This document shows positions 9,791 to 19,294 of a stretch of 64,000 nucleotides of DNA, piece by piece (positions within the stretch are counted from its first letter, which is position 1; each line of letters begins with the position of its first letter). A model generated the notes under the pieces. That model was not told the DNA's origin, did not search any database, and saw only the letters and a program-made list of their open reading frames with translations. The position numbers were made by a program, and so were the translations under genes. The stretch spans positions 124,001 through 188,000 of the forward strand of contig NZ_JBNAFY010000004.1 of NCBI RefSeq assembly GCF_049800915.1, written 5' to 3'. The stretch comes from Amaricoccus macauensis_A (GTDB lineage Bacteria; Pseudomonadota; Alphaproteobacteria; Rhodobacterales; Rhodobacteraceae).

Positions 9791-10810
9791 TTATCGACCT
9801 ATGTGATTAAGGAAGCTGAGGTTGGAGAGACGCGCCGTAACCGTGTAGACCGTCTCTAGCTGCGCTTCGAGAGCCTGGAACACTGTGGCCGTTTCCGTTG
9901 CATCTGCGGAAATCAGATCGACCCTCGCAAGTTCCAGCGCATCAGTCTCGGCGACGTTGTAGGCCTTCGCCGTCTCCACATGCTCCTGGTAGACCCCAAT
10001 GGAACTCATGTAATCGATGAGGCCCTCGTTTGCCTGCAGCAATTGAGCTCCGGACTCGGCGATTACATCCATCTGCTCTTCTCTGTTGCCAGTCAAAGCC
10101 CCACCGGCAATGACAGCCGAAAGAGCCAGCCCCTGCAGCATTGCAACGATCTCATCGTCGTCCGCGCGTGCACCGAAGCCAATGCGGTTGTCCTCGCCGA
10201 CATCCACAGCGCCCATGTCGTCCGTCGAGCCGAGATAGCCGTTGGTATAGAAAGCACCGGCCATGGGCGTCTTTGCGAAATACGCTTCCACCGTCGAGAT
10301 CACGTCAGCTGCCGTGGCATCTGCGGCGACGAGCGCATCTAGCTCCGCGAGGATCGTCGCACCGGATGCGAGGGCCGCACCGTCAAGCTCTGCGCCGGCA
10401 AAAAGCGTCTGACCGTTGTACTGCCCGTTGAGGGCTGAAACGGAATTGATGAAGTCGAGGCGGGCGCCGTCGGCGAGTGTCATTGCGCCAATGTAATCGC
10501 CTGCACCGGAGGCGCTGACCATGTCGACCGACAGCTCGGCGAGCGGCTCCTGGACCCGGCCAAGTGCACCTTGCATACCGTCGAGCCGCTGCTCGACAAG
10601 AACGATGTTGCGCTCGTATGCGGCCTGGCGCGCCAGCGAGCGTTCGATCCCGTGAAGCTTGGCGAGGTTGCCCCCGGTTGCTTCGTGCAGATCGGTCTTG
10701 AGACCCGTGGAAAGTTCCTTCGATGCGGTATCCAGGGATTCCTGGATAGACCCCGCGCGACGCTGGAAGGCCTGCATACGGGCCATTTCCGTTCCGTGAT
10801 AGACTTTCAT
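9791..10810 (-). CDS. flgL: Flagellar hook-associated protein 3 (FlgL), flagellin-like
   Basis: Hook-filament junction protein of 339 residues, related to flagellin, exported by the flagellar type III apparatus. Conserved helical termini are visible: the N-terminal QESLDTASKELSTGLK segment and the C-terminal ARLSNLSFLNHIGR end. The middle is divergent and Ala-rich, as is normal for a surface domain. It starts 4 bases after the flgK stop and abuts flgI, consistent with one transcript. It is identified by order (after flgK) as much as by sequence; an ordinary flagellin would be expected elsewhere. Confidence 0.9.
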   Translation of the reverse strand: MKVYHGTEMARMQAFQRRAGSIQESLDTASKELSTGLKTDLHEATGGNLAKLHGIERSLARQAAYERNIVLVEQRLDGMQGALGRVQEPLAELSVDMVSASGAGDYIGAMTLADGARLDFINSVSALNGQYNGQTLFAGAELDGAALASGATILAELDALVAADATAADVISTVEAYFAKTPMAGAFYTNGYLGSTDDMGAVDVGEDNRIGFGARADDDEIVAMLQGLALSAVIAGGALTGNREEQMDVIAESGAQLLQANEGLIDYMSSIGVYQEHVETAKAYNVAETDALELARVDLISADATETATVFQALEAQLETVYTVTARLSNLSFLNHIGR

Positions 10811-10814
10811 CCCC

Positions 10815-12278
10815 TCAGATCTCCAGTATCCGCTGCATCAACTCGTCAATCGCCGACATGACCCTCGCATTCGCGGCGTAGGCATCCTCGAGAACCATGA
10901 GATGCGCGAGTTCCTCGTCGGAATCGACGCCCGTCTCGTTGATCTCGTTCTGCGCGAGGCTCGCCTGAAGACTCGAGAGAAACGACATGTCTTCGTCCGC
11001 CCTATCGGCAAGACCCGAGAAATAGGACGCAATTCCCGAGGCCATCGCGGAGGAATCTGCAGAGGCCGTCTGGTAAGTGAAACCGGCAGGACTGCGGTCG
11101 GTTGCCATGGCATCGGACATGGCCAGGACGAACTCCGTAAAGCCCTTGTCACCCTCCGATGCGGCCGAAAGACCGTCGCGAAGTCGCCAGATCTCTCCAC
11201 CCTGATCCGGATCCACCGCCGTATTGATTTCGATACGACCTGCAACGCCCACACCCGCCCCGGCATCCACGAAGAGGCCGTCACCTGCGCCGTCAACGAA
11301 GCCCGCAGGCATCAGATCCCGGAACCGTTCGATCAGATCGGTTGCGAAGGCATCAACTTCTGACTGATAGTCGGGCACGACGGAATCGCGCAGCTCGAAG
11401 AGCGCCCCAAGTGAGCCGCCGTCGAACTTCCCCGATCCGATCCCGGCATCGACAGTTACGGGCCCTGCGCTCGACCCTTGATCCTGCATCAGGCTGCCCA
11501 GCGGCGCACCCAATGTCATTTCAGCGGTGACACCGCCACTGTTGGGTTCGAAGCTGAGTTCGTAGACCTGCGCGTTGAGCAGAACCCCACCATTGGTGGA
11601 GTATATTCCGATCATCCCATTGTCGCGTTTCACGGTACTGACCGGAACGATCGACGAGATGTCATCGACCAAGCGCGCGCGTTCATCCTCAAGAGAGGTC
11701 GTGTCATTTCCAAGCGTGCGTTGCGCCGCAATCTTTTCGTTGAGTTCGTCGACCTTGTGCAGCGACGCGTTCACGGTATCCACCTGCGCTGAGATTGAGT
11801 TCTCGACATCGGTGCGGATCGTGTTGTTGTCGGCGGTGACCGCGTTCAGTTTGTCGGCAATGGCCTGCGCCGAAGTCAGAACTGTCGCTTGGGCCGTGGT
11901 AGAATCCGGGCTTGCCGCAAGCGAGATCAAACCCGCTTCCATATCGTCGACTAGCCCCATGAGCGAACCGGCCTCGTTCGCAGACGTGCCTATGAGATCC
12001 ATGATCTGGCTGTAAGCGCTCGAAAGGGTCGAAGCGGCGCCGAGCGACGAGTCGGCTGCGCGCCGCTCGGCAGTGACTTGTGCATTCTCCGCGCGTGAGG
12101 TTCCCACGACCGCAACGCCCGCACCCTGCCCATTGTAGAACGTTGAGGAGACCTCGGTCGTTCTGCGGGCATAGCCTGGTGTCAGTGCATTGGACACATT
12201 TTTTGCGACCGTTTCGACGAGACGCGAGTTGGCGCGAAGACCCGAAGCGGCACTGTTGAAGGCAGATGCGATACTCAT
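10815..12278 (-). CDS. flgK: Flagellar hook-associated protein 1 (FlgK)
   Basis: First hook-filament junction protein, 487 residues. The N-terminal rod-like motif (SAASGLRANSRLVETVAKNVSN, here with NALTPGYARR) and the C-terminal heptad end (LEDAYAANARVMSAIDELMQ) are the two conserved parts that pair in the assembled axial structure. The central region (about 200-400) is variable. Start ATG 12278 lies 38 bases beyond the flgE stop. Gene order supports the call. Confidence 0.95.
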   Translation of the reverse strand: MSIASAFNSAASGLRANSRLVETVAKNVSNALTPGYARRTTEVSSTFYNGQGAGVAVVGTSRAENAQVTAERRAADSSLGAASTLSSAYSQIMDLIGTSANEAGSLMGLVDDMEAGLISLAASPDSTTAQATVLTSAQAIADKLNAVTADNNTIRTDVENSISAQVDTVNASLHKVDELNEKIAAQRTLGNDTTSLEDERARLVDDISSIVPVSTVKRDNGMIGIYSTNGGVLLNAQVYELSFEPNSGGVTAEMTLGAPLGSLMQDQGSSAGPVTVDAGIGSGKFDGGSLGALFELRDSVVPDYQSEVDAFATDLIERFRDLMPAGFVDGAGDGLFVDAGAGVGVAGRIEINTAVDPDQGGEIWRLRDGLSAASEGDKGFTEFVLAMSDAMATDRSPAGFTYQTASADSSAMASGIASYFSGLADRADEDMSFLSSLQASLAQNEINETGVDSDEELAHLMVLEDAYAANARVMSAIDELMQRILEI

Positions 12279-12316
12279 GATGTGTGGAAACCCCTTAAGT
12301 CACGCGGTAGGACGCA

Positions 12317-13675
12317 TCATCGTTTCAGATTGGTTGTTTCCTGAAGCATTTCGTCCACGGTCTGGATGACCTTTGCGTTGGAGGAATATGCGCGCTGCGT
12401 CCGGATCATCTGCGTCAGTTCGGTCGCGATGTCGGTGGTCGACAGCTCCAGAGCAAAACCTTCAACAGTACCCGTAGGTCCGTCGCCGGCTTCCCAGAGA
12501 TACAGCCCACCACTTTCGGCCGAGATCGCGAAAGACTGATTATCCAGCACACTCAGTCCAGAAAGGTTCGGCACGTCCGCCAGCGGGATCTGATACAGTG
12601 TCTTCGAGAATCCGGTGGAATAGGACGCCTGGATATAGCCGTTCTCGTCGATCGTCACACCCTGATAGGTACCTGCAGGCGCGCCATCGGTCGAGACACC
12701 CTGCTGGGAGAAGCTCGACGAGAGCTGGCTCATGTACTGCGGACCACCGGAGTCCGACCCCATGCCAATCTCGATGATCTGACCATCCAGATCCATCGTG
12801 AGCATGCCGGTCGCCGAGTCGTAGACCGTGGTGTAGGCGCCTGCGCCGCCACTGTTGGTGACGACGGATCCCGCAAGGATCTGGCCTGCTGTCGCCGGCG
12901 CATCATCGAACGTCATGTCATAGTCGCCGACCGTATTGCCGCTCTTCTCATCGACGATCGTCATGTTCCAGGTATTGGTCTGCGGATCGCCGGCAGTTGC
13001 CACACCCTGTGCAGTGAATGTCACCGTGAGATTCTGGGCCGAACCGAGCGTGTCGACATATTCGAGCGTCATGGTGTGCGGATCGACAGGAGCGACCTCA
13101 GCCGTATCCGTGGCCGGGAGGTTGCCATAGAGATCGATCTGCTCGGTCGGCACCGCAGCAACGGAGGAGAGGTTGATCCGGACCGGGCTCAGGCCGGCGG
13201 TCGTGTCGCGTGCCTGCTCGGGAATGGCGCCGGACTCATCGGCTTCCCAGCCGAGCAGAACCAGTCCGCTGGACGTGACGAGATATCCGTCCTTATCGGT
13301 GCGGAAGGAGCCTGTCGTGGTGAGCATGAGGTCAAGCTCGTCGGGATTGGCCTCATAAGCGGCCATCGACGTGATCGGCAGCATTCCGCGGCCGGAAACG
13401 GCGATGTCCGTGCTGTTGCCAGTGCCCTCAAGCGCACCCTTCGCATCGATATCCCAGATGGCGTTCGTGGACACACCACCCGCAAGAGCCGTGCGTCCGC
13501 CTCCCACTGCACCGGAAGACCCGCCGGAGCTCACCGTCATTGATGCGAAATCGATGTCGGAGCGCTTGTAACCGTAGGTCTCGGAGTTTGCGATATTGTC
13601 GGCGATGGTAGAAAGCTTGTTACCATTCGCATTCAAGCCGGAAACACCGGCGTTCATCGACGTGGAGATACCCAT
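12317..13675 (-). CDS. flgE: Flagellar hook protein FlgE
   Basis: Main subunit of the flagellar hook, 452 residues. The N terminus carries the axial-protein motif (SGLNANGNKLSTIADNIANS followed by ETYGYKR), and the C terminus has LTQMIRTQRAYSSNAKV and IQTVDEMLQETTNL. The start was placed at ATG 13675 (MGISTSMNAG), with AAAGGA upstream; the longer open frame adds ten residues atypical of the family. It is the first gene of the flgE-flgK-flgL-flgI run, and the 177-base gap to motB should hold its promoter, although I could not assign a sigma class. Confidence 0.96.
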   Translation of the reverse strand: MGISTSMNAGVSGLNANGNKLSTIADNIANSETYGYKRSDIDFASMTVSSGGSSGAVGGGRTALAGGVSTNAIWDIDAKGALEGTGNSTDIAVSGRGMLPITSMAAYEANPDELDLMLTTTGSFRTDKDGYLVTSSGLVLLGWEADESGAIPEQARDTTAGLSPVRINLSSVAAVPTEQIDLYGNLPATDTAEVAPVDPHTMTLEYVDTLGSAQNLTVTFTAQGVATAGDPQTNTWNMTIVDEKSGNTVGDYDMTFDDAPATAGQILAGSVVTNSGGAGAYTTVYDSATGMLTMDLDGQIIEIGMGSDSGGPQYMSQLSSSFSQQGVSTDGAPAGTYQGVTIDENGYIQASYSTGFSKTLYQIPLADVPNLSGLSVLDNQSFAISAESGGLYLWEAGDGPTGTVEGFALELSTTDIATELTQMIRTQRAYSSNAKVIQTVDEMLQETTNLKR

Positions 13676-13798
13676 ACTCAGTCCTTTGCCGTGAGGGGCG
13701 GTCACTGGAACCCTTTACCAACCGACTGAATGCACCACTTGCCTTAATATCCCGCTAACGGGCCCAGATAGCTCTCAAATCCGCTCTTTCGCGCAACG

Positions 13799-13834
13799 AA
13801 AAAGCGATCGGGCCGCCTTTTGAGGGGCGGCCCG
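13799..13834 (-). terminator. Terminator after motB
   Basis: CGGGCCGCC (13809-13817) pairs with GGCGGCCCG (13826-13834) in a perfect 9-bp GC-rich stem with an 8-base loop, just past the motB stop. On the minus strand the stem is followed after five bases by TTTTT. It would separate motB from flgE. Confidence 0.6.
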
Positions 13835-13852
13835 TCTGGGTAGATCAGGATC

Positions 13853-14659
13853 TCAGAACTCCCTCAGGAGTATGATTTCGATGCGTCGGTTTCGCGAATC
13901 GGCGGGGTCTTCCTCGATCACGGGCCCCCTGTCCGACTGGCCCGTCACCCGCTCGATCCGCGCCTCTTGCAAACCTCCAAGGATCAGAAGCTCTCGCGTG
14001 ATCTGCGCACGATCGGCTGAGAGCATCCAGGGGTCGGGCGCAGGATCCACGGCCTCGGTATCTCCGGTCGCAAGGTGCCCGGAGACCGCAACCTTGTTCC
14101 CCACCCGACCGATCACCCGACCAATCATGCGCACAAGGCGTTCATAGATCGGGTTGAACCGTGTTGTCGGCCCATCAAAAAGTGGTGAGAGCGGTCGATC
14201 GAAAACCTCGATGATCAGCCCCTCGTCGGTGATCCGGGTGGCGACATGCTCGAGAAGCGGATCGGCTTCCATCGCATCGCCACTCGCGCCAGAAAGCTCT
14301 CTCTCGATTTCGGCCAGTGACGGGCTCAGCGCGTCCGCGTCTCCATCGGACTTTGGGCCGCCGGCGGCACCGGTCTCGTTCTGTGCAAGCGAATGGTCGC
14401 TGAAAAGGCTCGATCCTTCGAAGATCCCATCTCCTCCGCCGGCCCGATCATGGATCGGAACCGTCGGGCTGAAATACTGCGCCAGCCCCTGCCGGGTAAC
14501 TTCATCTGAAGCATTCAGAAGCCACATGAGCAGAAAGAACGCCATCATGGCCGTCACGAAGTCGGCATAGGCCACCTTCCAGGCACCACCATGGTGACCG
14601 CCCGCGATCACCTTCTTGCGCTTGATAATAGTCACGTTGGCGGTTGAATTGCTCGCCAT
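13853..14659 (-). CDS. motB: Flagellar motor stator protein MotB
   Basis: Stator subunit that anchors the proton channel to peptidoglycan; 268 residues. A short basic N terminus precedes a single membrane helix (about 33-50). Asp33 in YADFVTAMMAF sits at the place of the essential proton-carrying aspartate (Asp32 in E. coli). A periplasmic OmpA-type peptidoglycan-binding domain lies in the C-terminal half (GHLATGD, then SADRAQITRELL and DSRNRRIEI). Start ATG 14659 has GGACAGGG upstream. motA is not in the window. The gene is upstream of flgE on the same strand. Confidence 0.95.
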   Translation of the reverse strand: MASNSTANVTIIKRKKVIAGGHHGGAWKVAYADFVTAMMAFFLLMWLLNASDEVTRQGLAQYFSPTVPIHDRAGGGDGIFEGSSLFSDHSLAQNETGAAGGPKSDGDADALSPSLAEIERELSGASGDAMEADPLLEHVATRITDEGLIIEVFDRPLSPLFDGPTTRFNPIYERLVRMIGRVIGRVGNKVAVSGHLATGDTEAVDPAPDPWMLSADRAQITRELLILGGLQEARIERVTGQSDRGPVIEEDPADSRNRRIEIILLREF

Positions 14660-14781
14660 GACCCTGTCCCCCAATTAACCCGCAACCAACAAACACCAAA
14701 AACCTGAAACTTGGGTTACCCGGTGCTGAAAAGATTGGTGCGCTTCTTGGAATGGACGGAGAAAGGCGGCCCCACCCGCGA

Positions 14782-15816
14782 TCAGACCGGCGCCTGATGA
14801 TCCTGGACCGGCAACTCGCACCAGCAGGGAACGAGGTTGCCTTTCATTGGTCGAGCGGCGTAAACACCGCGCGCGATAGCCCGCGCAAGACAAAGGCTCG
14901 CGGCGTGTTCCAGTTCCAAACGCGCCGGAAACGGATCCCCCGGCAGTGCCTTGCTCCCGGTTGCGGCCGCGAAGACTAGGTCGCCATCATAAGGGGTATG
15001 AGATGGCACAAGCGCTCGCGCCAGCCCGCCATGCGCTGTTTCGGCCATGCGATGTGCTGCAGTCTTGTCGAGTTCCGCATCGGTCGCGACGATCGCAATT
15101 GTAGTGTTGAGAGCCGAAGCGGCCGAGTTCGACGTCAAAGACTTGACGGGCAGCGTGGCTTCCGGCGGAACCGCTTGAGGCAGCGGACCCAATCCACCGA
15201 ATTCGTCGGCAATCTCGAAGGCAGCCGCCCAAAAATGCCGTGTGCTTGGGACTACGGCATTTCCGAAGGCATTCACCGCAACAAGTGCACCTACAGTAAA
15301 ACCCGAGGGAGTAACGATCGATGCCGAGCCGAGCCCGCCCATGAGCCCACCCGCCATCGCCCCAGTGCCTGCCCCGATGCTGCCCAACGAAAAATTGGTC
15401 GCGACAGAAGCGTAGGCCATCGTTCCAAGATCGCGGTAGGGCGTTTCCACCCAATCCTTGCGACCGCCGTTCGCAAGGTCGAAAAGGATCGCCGACGGCA
15501 CTATGGGCACAATGGCCGGACCTGCCCTGAACCCGCGGCCCCGCTCCCTGAGTACATCCGAAACCCCGGAAGCGGCATCCAACCCGAAGGCGGACCCACC
15601 AGAGAGAACCAGAGCATCAACCCGTTCGACAAGCTTGCCGGGCGCGAGCAGATCCGTCTCCCGCGTCCCTGGCGCGCCTCCCCTTACATCGACCGCAGCG
15701 ACGAAGGGTTGCTCCGAAGTAAGAACTGTCACCCCCGATTTTAGCGCTTCATCGGAGGCATTCCCGACGAGAAGCCCTTCGACATCCGTGATCAGGTTGC
15801 GCGCTCCGGGTTTCAT
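14782..15816 (-). CDS. P1-family (DmpA/NylC-type) peptidase
   Basis: A 344-residue N-terminal-nucleophile-type peptidase or amidase related to DmpA and nylon oligomer hydrolase; such enzymes cleave themselves into two chains before becoming active. The family body is recognisable: LVGNASDE, VLSGGSAFGLDAASGV, the Gly-rich GSIGAGTGAMAGG segment and the conserved ATDAELDKTAAHRMA region. The expected autocleavage site is ahead of a Ser/Thr in the last third (NSAASALNTTIAIVATD). ATG 15816 was chosen because GGAGG lies 9 bases upstream; the open frame upstream would need TTG. It is divergent from the phosphatidyltransferase at 15933. Physiological substrate unknown. Confidence 0.88.
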   Translation of the reverse strand: MKPGARNLITDVEGLLVGNASDEALKSGVTVLTSEQPFVAAVDVRGGAPGTRETDLLAPGKLVERVDALVLSGGSAFGLDAASGVSDVLRERGRGFRAGPAIVPIVPSAILFDLANGGRKDWVETPYRDLGTMAYASVATNFSLGSIGAGTGAMAGGLMGGLGSASIVTPSGFTVGALVAVNAFGNAVVPSTRHFWAAAFEIADEFGGLGPLPQAVPPEATLPVKSLTSNSAASALNTTIAIVATDAELDKTAAHRMAETAHGGLARALVPSHTPYDGDLVFAAATGSKALPGDPFPARLELEHAASLCLARAIARGVYAARPMKGNLVPCWCELPVQDHQAPV

Positions 15817-15932
15817 GCCAGACGGACCTCCGAGTACGATCGGCAAAACGCCGAATGGTGAACGTCATTCTTCGACCTGTAACACCCAGCGTATCGCGGC
15901 CGAACCCCAATGAATGCAATTTCGGAAATCTG

Positions 15933-16538
15933 ATGCTCGACGCAATCCTGAGAAAACACATCGACCCCCCCCTTGACCGCATCGGCAGAACTCTTGCCGC
16001 TCTGGGGGCAAGTGCGAATGCCGTAACCATCGCCGGGCTTGCATTGGGGTTGGCGTCCGCTTTGTTGATCGCGTTGGGGGAATTCAGGTGGGCTCTGTTA
16101 CCCTTGCTCGCCTCACGCATTGCCGATGGCCTCGACGGGGCCGTGGCACGTGCGACCCGACGCACTGATTTCGGCGGTTTTCTCGACATAACCAGCGATT
16201 TTCTATTCTACGGCGCCGTCCCTTTCGCCTTTATCCTCGCAGACCCCGCGCGAAATGCCACAACCGGCGGTTTTTTGCTGCTTTCCTTCTATGTGAATGG
16301 CGCGAGCTTTCTCGCCTACGCGGCAATGGCGGCCAAACATGGCTTGAGCAGCGACGCGCGCGGCTTGAAGAACCTGTATTACTCCGGGGGTTTGTTGGAA
16401 GGATCCGAAACAATCGCCTTCTTTGTTGCCATTTGCATATTCCCGCAAAGCTTTCCAATCTTGGCTGGAATATTCGCCGGCCTCTGCTTTCTGACCTGCA
16501 TGCAGAGATGTCTTCACGCCTACCGGACGTTTTCATGA
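15933..16538 (+). CDS. CDP-alcohol phosphatidyltransferase family protein
   Basis: A 201-residue integral membrane enzyme that would transfer a phosphatidyl (or similar) group from a CDP-alcohol to an acceptor. The diagnostic motif is intact: DGLDGAVAR, eight residues, G, FLD, then TSD, giving the DG-x2-AR-x8-G-x3-D-x3-D pattern with all its Asp residues. Several membrane helices surround it. Start ATG 15933 gives MLDAILRKH; a longer frame from 15855 is possible but overlaps the divergent gene's control region. Acceptor unknown. Confidence 0.85.
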   Translation: MLDAILRKHIDPPLDRIGRTLAALGASANAVTIAGLALGLASALLIALGEFRWALLPLLASRIADGLDGAVARATRRTDFGGFLDITSDFLFYGAVPFAFILADPARNATTGGFLLLSFYVNGASFLAYAAMAAKHGLSSDARGLKNLYYSGGLLEGSETIAFFVAICIFPQSFPILAGIFAGLCFLTCMQRCLHAYRTFS

Positions 16539-16666
16539 CGCTCCAACTGCGACAATGCTGCAATCTACCGCCGATTTAACTCTGATAACTCGGTGCCCGG
16601 CTTTGACGCCTAGCATAGGCACTGCTAACACCCTGACAGTTCCGAATCGCTGGTAAAGGGTTTTCG

Positions 16667-18376
16667 ATGACCGCGCCTAATCTTGTTCCGATTCCCGAGT
16701 TGTATGTCTCTTATGACAGCGCCGCTAAGCTTAAGCTTGAGGCTGCGGATCTCGTTTCCTGGGATCTGACTCCCCGTCAGATCTGTGACCTCGAACTCCT
16801 GATGAATGGCGGCTTCAACCCGCTCAAGGGGTTCATGAGCGAAGCCGACTATAACGGCGTCGTTGAAAACATGCGTCTGGCAGATGGTTCGCTCTGGCCC
16901 ATGCCGATCACCCTTGATGTTTCCGAGGAGTTCGCGGCCAAGATCGAAACCGGTCAGGACATTGCCCTCCGCGACCAGGAAGGCGTGATCCTCGCGATCA
17001 TGTCGATCTCCGACAGCTGGACGCCCAACAAGTCGCTCGAAGCGGAAAAGGTCTTCGGCGCCGACGACATTGCGCACCCGGCAGTGAACTATCTGCACCA
17101 CAAGGCAGGCCCCGTCTATCTCGGCGGCCCGATCACCGGCATCCAGCAGCCGATCCACTACGATTTCCGCGCGCGCCGCGATACGCCGAACGAACTGCGC
17201 GCCTATTTCCGCAAGCTCGGCTGGCGCAAGATCGTCGCCTTCCAGACCCGGAACCCGCTGCACCGTGCGCACCAGGAACTTACCTTCCGCGCAGCGAAGG
17301 AAGCCCAGGCCAACCTTCTGATCCACCCGGTTGTTGGTCTGACCAAGCCCGGCGACATCGATCACTTCACCCGCGTTCGCTGCTACGAAGCGGTGCTCGA
17401 TCAGTATCCCGCATCGACCACGACGATGAGCCTCCTGAACCTTGCCATGCGCATGGCCGGCCCTCGGGAGGCTGTCTGGCACGGCATCATCCGCCGCAAC
17501 CATGGCTGCACGCACATGATTGTCGGTCGCGACCATGCAGGCCCCGGCAAGAACAGCCAGGGTGAGGATTTTTACGGTCCCTATGATGCCCAGGAACTCT
17601 TCCGTGCGAACATGGAAGAAATCGGCGTCGAAATGGTCGACTTCAAGCACATGGTCTATGTGCAGGAGCGCGCCCAGTACGAACCCGCCGACGAAGTGGA
17701 AGAAGGCGCAACCGTGCTCAACATCTCGGGAACCGAGCTCCGGCGCCGCCTTGCCGAAGGCCTCGAGATCCCCGAGTGGTTCTCTTTCCCAACGGTGGTC
17801 AACGAACTGCGCCGCACCCGTCCGCCGCGGGCCAAGCAGGGCTTCACGGTCTTCTTCACCGGCCTTTCCGGCTCGGGCAAGTCGACCATCGCGAACGCAC
17901 TCATGGTCAAGCTGATGGAAATGGGCGGTCGTCCGACCACGCTGCTCGATGGCGATGTGGTCCGCAAGCACCTCTCGCAGGAGCTGGGCTTCTCGAAGGA
18001 ACACCGCGACATCAACATCCGCCGCATCGGTTACGTTGCGTCCGAAATCACCAAGAACGGTGGTATCGCCATCTGTGCTCCGATCGCGCCCTATACCGCG
18101 ACGCGCGCGGCTGTTCGCGAAATGATCGAAGCCTACGGTGCCTTCGTCGAGGTTCATGTCGCAACCACCGTCGAGGAATGCGAGCGCCGGGACCGCAAGG
18201 GCCTCTACAAGCTGGCCCGCGAAGGCAAGATCAAGGAATTCACCGGCATCTCGGACCCCTACGAAGAGCCGGTCAACCCGGAAGTCCGCCTGGAAACCGA
18301 AGGCAATGACGTGGACTACTGCGCACAGCAGGTTCTGCTTAAGCTTGAGAGCATGGGCCTGATCGGCGCTGAGTAA
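16667..18376 (+). CDS. Bifunctional sulfate adenylyltransferase / adenylylsulfate kinase
   Basis: Activates sulfate to APS and then phosphorylates it to PAPS. The 569-residue chain carries an ATP-sulfurylase half (about 1-385) with the FQTRNPLHRAH motif (192-202) and GRDHAGPG, and an APS-kinase half with Walker A GLSGSGKS (399-406) followed by LDGDVVRKHL. Both active-site motifs look intact. It stands alone with its own terminator (18402-18440). PAPS made here would feed the PAPS reductase CysH at 26782-27522. This sat/cysC fusion type is common in Rhodobacterales. Confidence 0.96.
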   Translation: MTAPNLVPIPELYVSYDSAAKLKLEAADLVSWDLTPRQICDLELLMNGGFNPLKGFMSEADYNGVVENMRLADGSLWPMPITLDVSEEFAAKIETGQDIALRDQEGVILAIMSISDSWTPNKSLEAEKVFGADDIAHPAVNYLHHKAGPVYLGGPITGIQQPIHYDFRARRDTPNELRAYFRKLGWRKIVAFQTRNPLHRAHQELTFRAAKEAQANLLIHPVVGLTKPGDIDHFTRVRCYEAVLDQYPASTTTMSLLNLAMRMAGPREAVWHGIIRRNHGCTHMIVGRDHAGPGKNSQGEDFYGPYDAQELFRANMEEIGVEMVDFKHMVYVQERAQYEPADEVEEGATVLNISGTELRRRLAEGLEIPEWFSFPTVVNELRRTRPPRAKQGFTVFFTGLSGSGKSTIANALMVKLMEMGGRPTTLLDGDVVRKHLSQELGFSKEHRDINIRRIGYVASEITKNGGIAICAPIAPYTATRAAVREMIEAYGAFVEVHVATTVEECERRDRKGLYKLAREGKIKEFTGISDPYEEPVNPEVRLETEGNDVDYCAQQVLLKLESMGLIGAE

Positions 18377-18401
18377 GTAGCGCCACAATTGAACGAAAAG
18401 C

Positions 18402-18440
18402 GCCGGTGGCCAGACATGGCCGCCGGCTTTTTTCTTTTTG
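18402..18440 (+). terminator. Strong intrinsic terminator of the sat/cysC gene
   Basis: A 10-bp stem (18402-18411 with 18418-18427, one G:U pair in RNA) with a 6-base loop is followed by a long T-rich tract (TTTTTTCTTTTT) from 18428. It lies 25 bases past the stop. Confidence 0.9.
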
Positions 18441-18574
18441 CCATTCGGCTTGCCATGAGTACCCGCGCCGGCAAAAAGGCAACTATCAGATGCCACGGAA
18501 TTGGCCATTTCGCAGCCGCAAACCAGCAACGCAAGAGAAACAAGCAAACTCGCCGATCTAAACGGTTAGGTGAT

Positions 18575-19294
18575 TCAGAAACGCGAGTTCGCGCGCATCC
18601 GGCTCACAACCTGGAACGCAACCGCACCGGCAAAAAGCAGGGCCATAGCATACCATGTCAATGCGTAGGAAAGGTGGGAGTTGCGGAAGCTGACGATCGT
18701 AAGCCCCCCGCGTGGCCAGGAATCCGCCTCTGCCGAATGCTCTGCATCCACAAAAAACGGTGCGCTGCTGTCGAGCCCCGCACGCTCAGAAAGCGCCCCG
18801 AGATCGCGTGACACCCAGCGATCGATCTCCGGTCGGTTTCGCTCGAGCAGTGTACCACCGGGTTCGTCGGGCCGTAGCAGCCCGGTGACCGTCACGCTAC
18901 CCCGCGGCAGGTCCCAGCCGGAAGGCTCCTTCTCATCGAGGGGGACGAAGCCACGATTGACCCAGATGATCCGCGCCCCCGTATCAAGCGGCGTCATGAC
19001 CCAGTAGCCAGGGCCCAACTCGGTCACGGCCTTCACAAACGCCGTATCTTCGTGCCGGTAGGTACCCTCCATCACCACGCGGAGATAAGCGTGCTCTTCA
19101 GGGTCATAGACATTCGGCCCTGGAACCGCGACCGGCTCACCGAACGCACGCGCTTCAACGGCCTCGATCAGGTCCAGCTTCCACGCAAGACGCTGTATCT
19201 GCCAGTTTCCCAGCAGAACGAGCCCAACAACGATCCCGGCAGAAACTCCCAGGAGGAGAATGTCGACCCAACGCGCGCGCCGCTGCTCGCTCAC
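18575..19294 (-). CDS. SURF1-family cytochrome oxidase assembly protein
   Basis: Membrane chaperone implicated in haem insertion or assembly of haem-copper oxidases; 239 residues. Two membrane helices bracket a periplasmic domain: one near residues 8-30 and one near the C terminus (YALTWYAMALLFAGAVAFQVV). Family motifs include GNWQIQRLAWK, GYWVMTPL and IIWVNRGFVP. The start is a GTG at 19294 overlapping the cyoD stop (GTGA), which is a good sign of coupling; the long upstream open frame is cyoD read in another phase. As the last gene of cyoABCD, this copy probably serves the bo-type quinol oxidase rather than an aa3 oxidase. Confidence 0.92.
   Translation of the reverse strand: MSEQRRARWVDILLLGVSAGIVVGLVLLGNWQIQRLAWKLDLIEAVEARAFGEPVAVPGPNVYDPEEHAYLRVVMEGTYRHEDTAFVKAVTELGPGYWVMTPLDTGARIIWVNRGFVPLDEKEPSGWDLPRGSVTVTGLLRPDEPGGTLLERNRPEIDRWVSRDLGALSERAGLDSSAPFFVDAEHSAEADSWPRGGLTIVSFRNSHLSYALTWYAMALLFAGAVAFQVVSRMRANSRF

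Noticed and set aside
16625..18547. Very long open frame (640 codons) antisense to the sat/cysC gene
   Set aside because: It is the mirror of a high-GC gene with strong third-position bias; its translation is Asp/His/Val-rich without any domain, while the plus frame is an intact enzyme.
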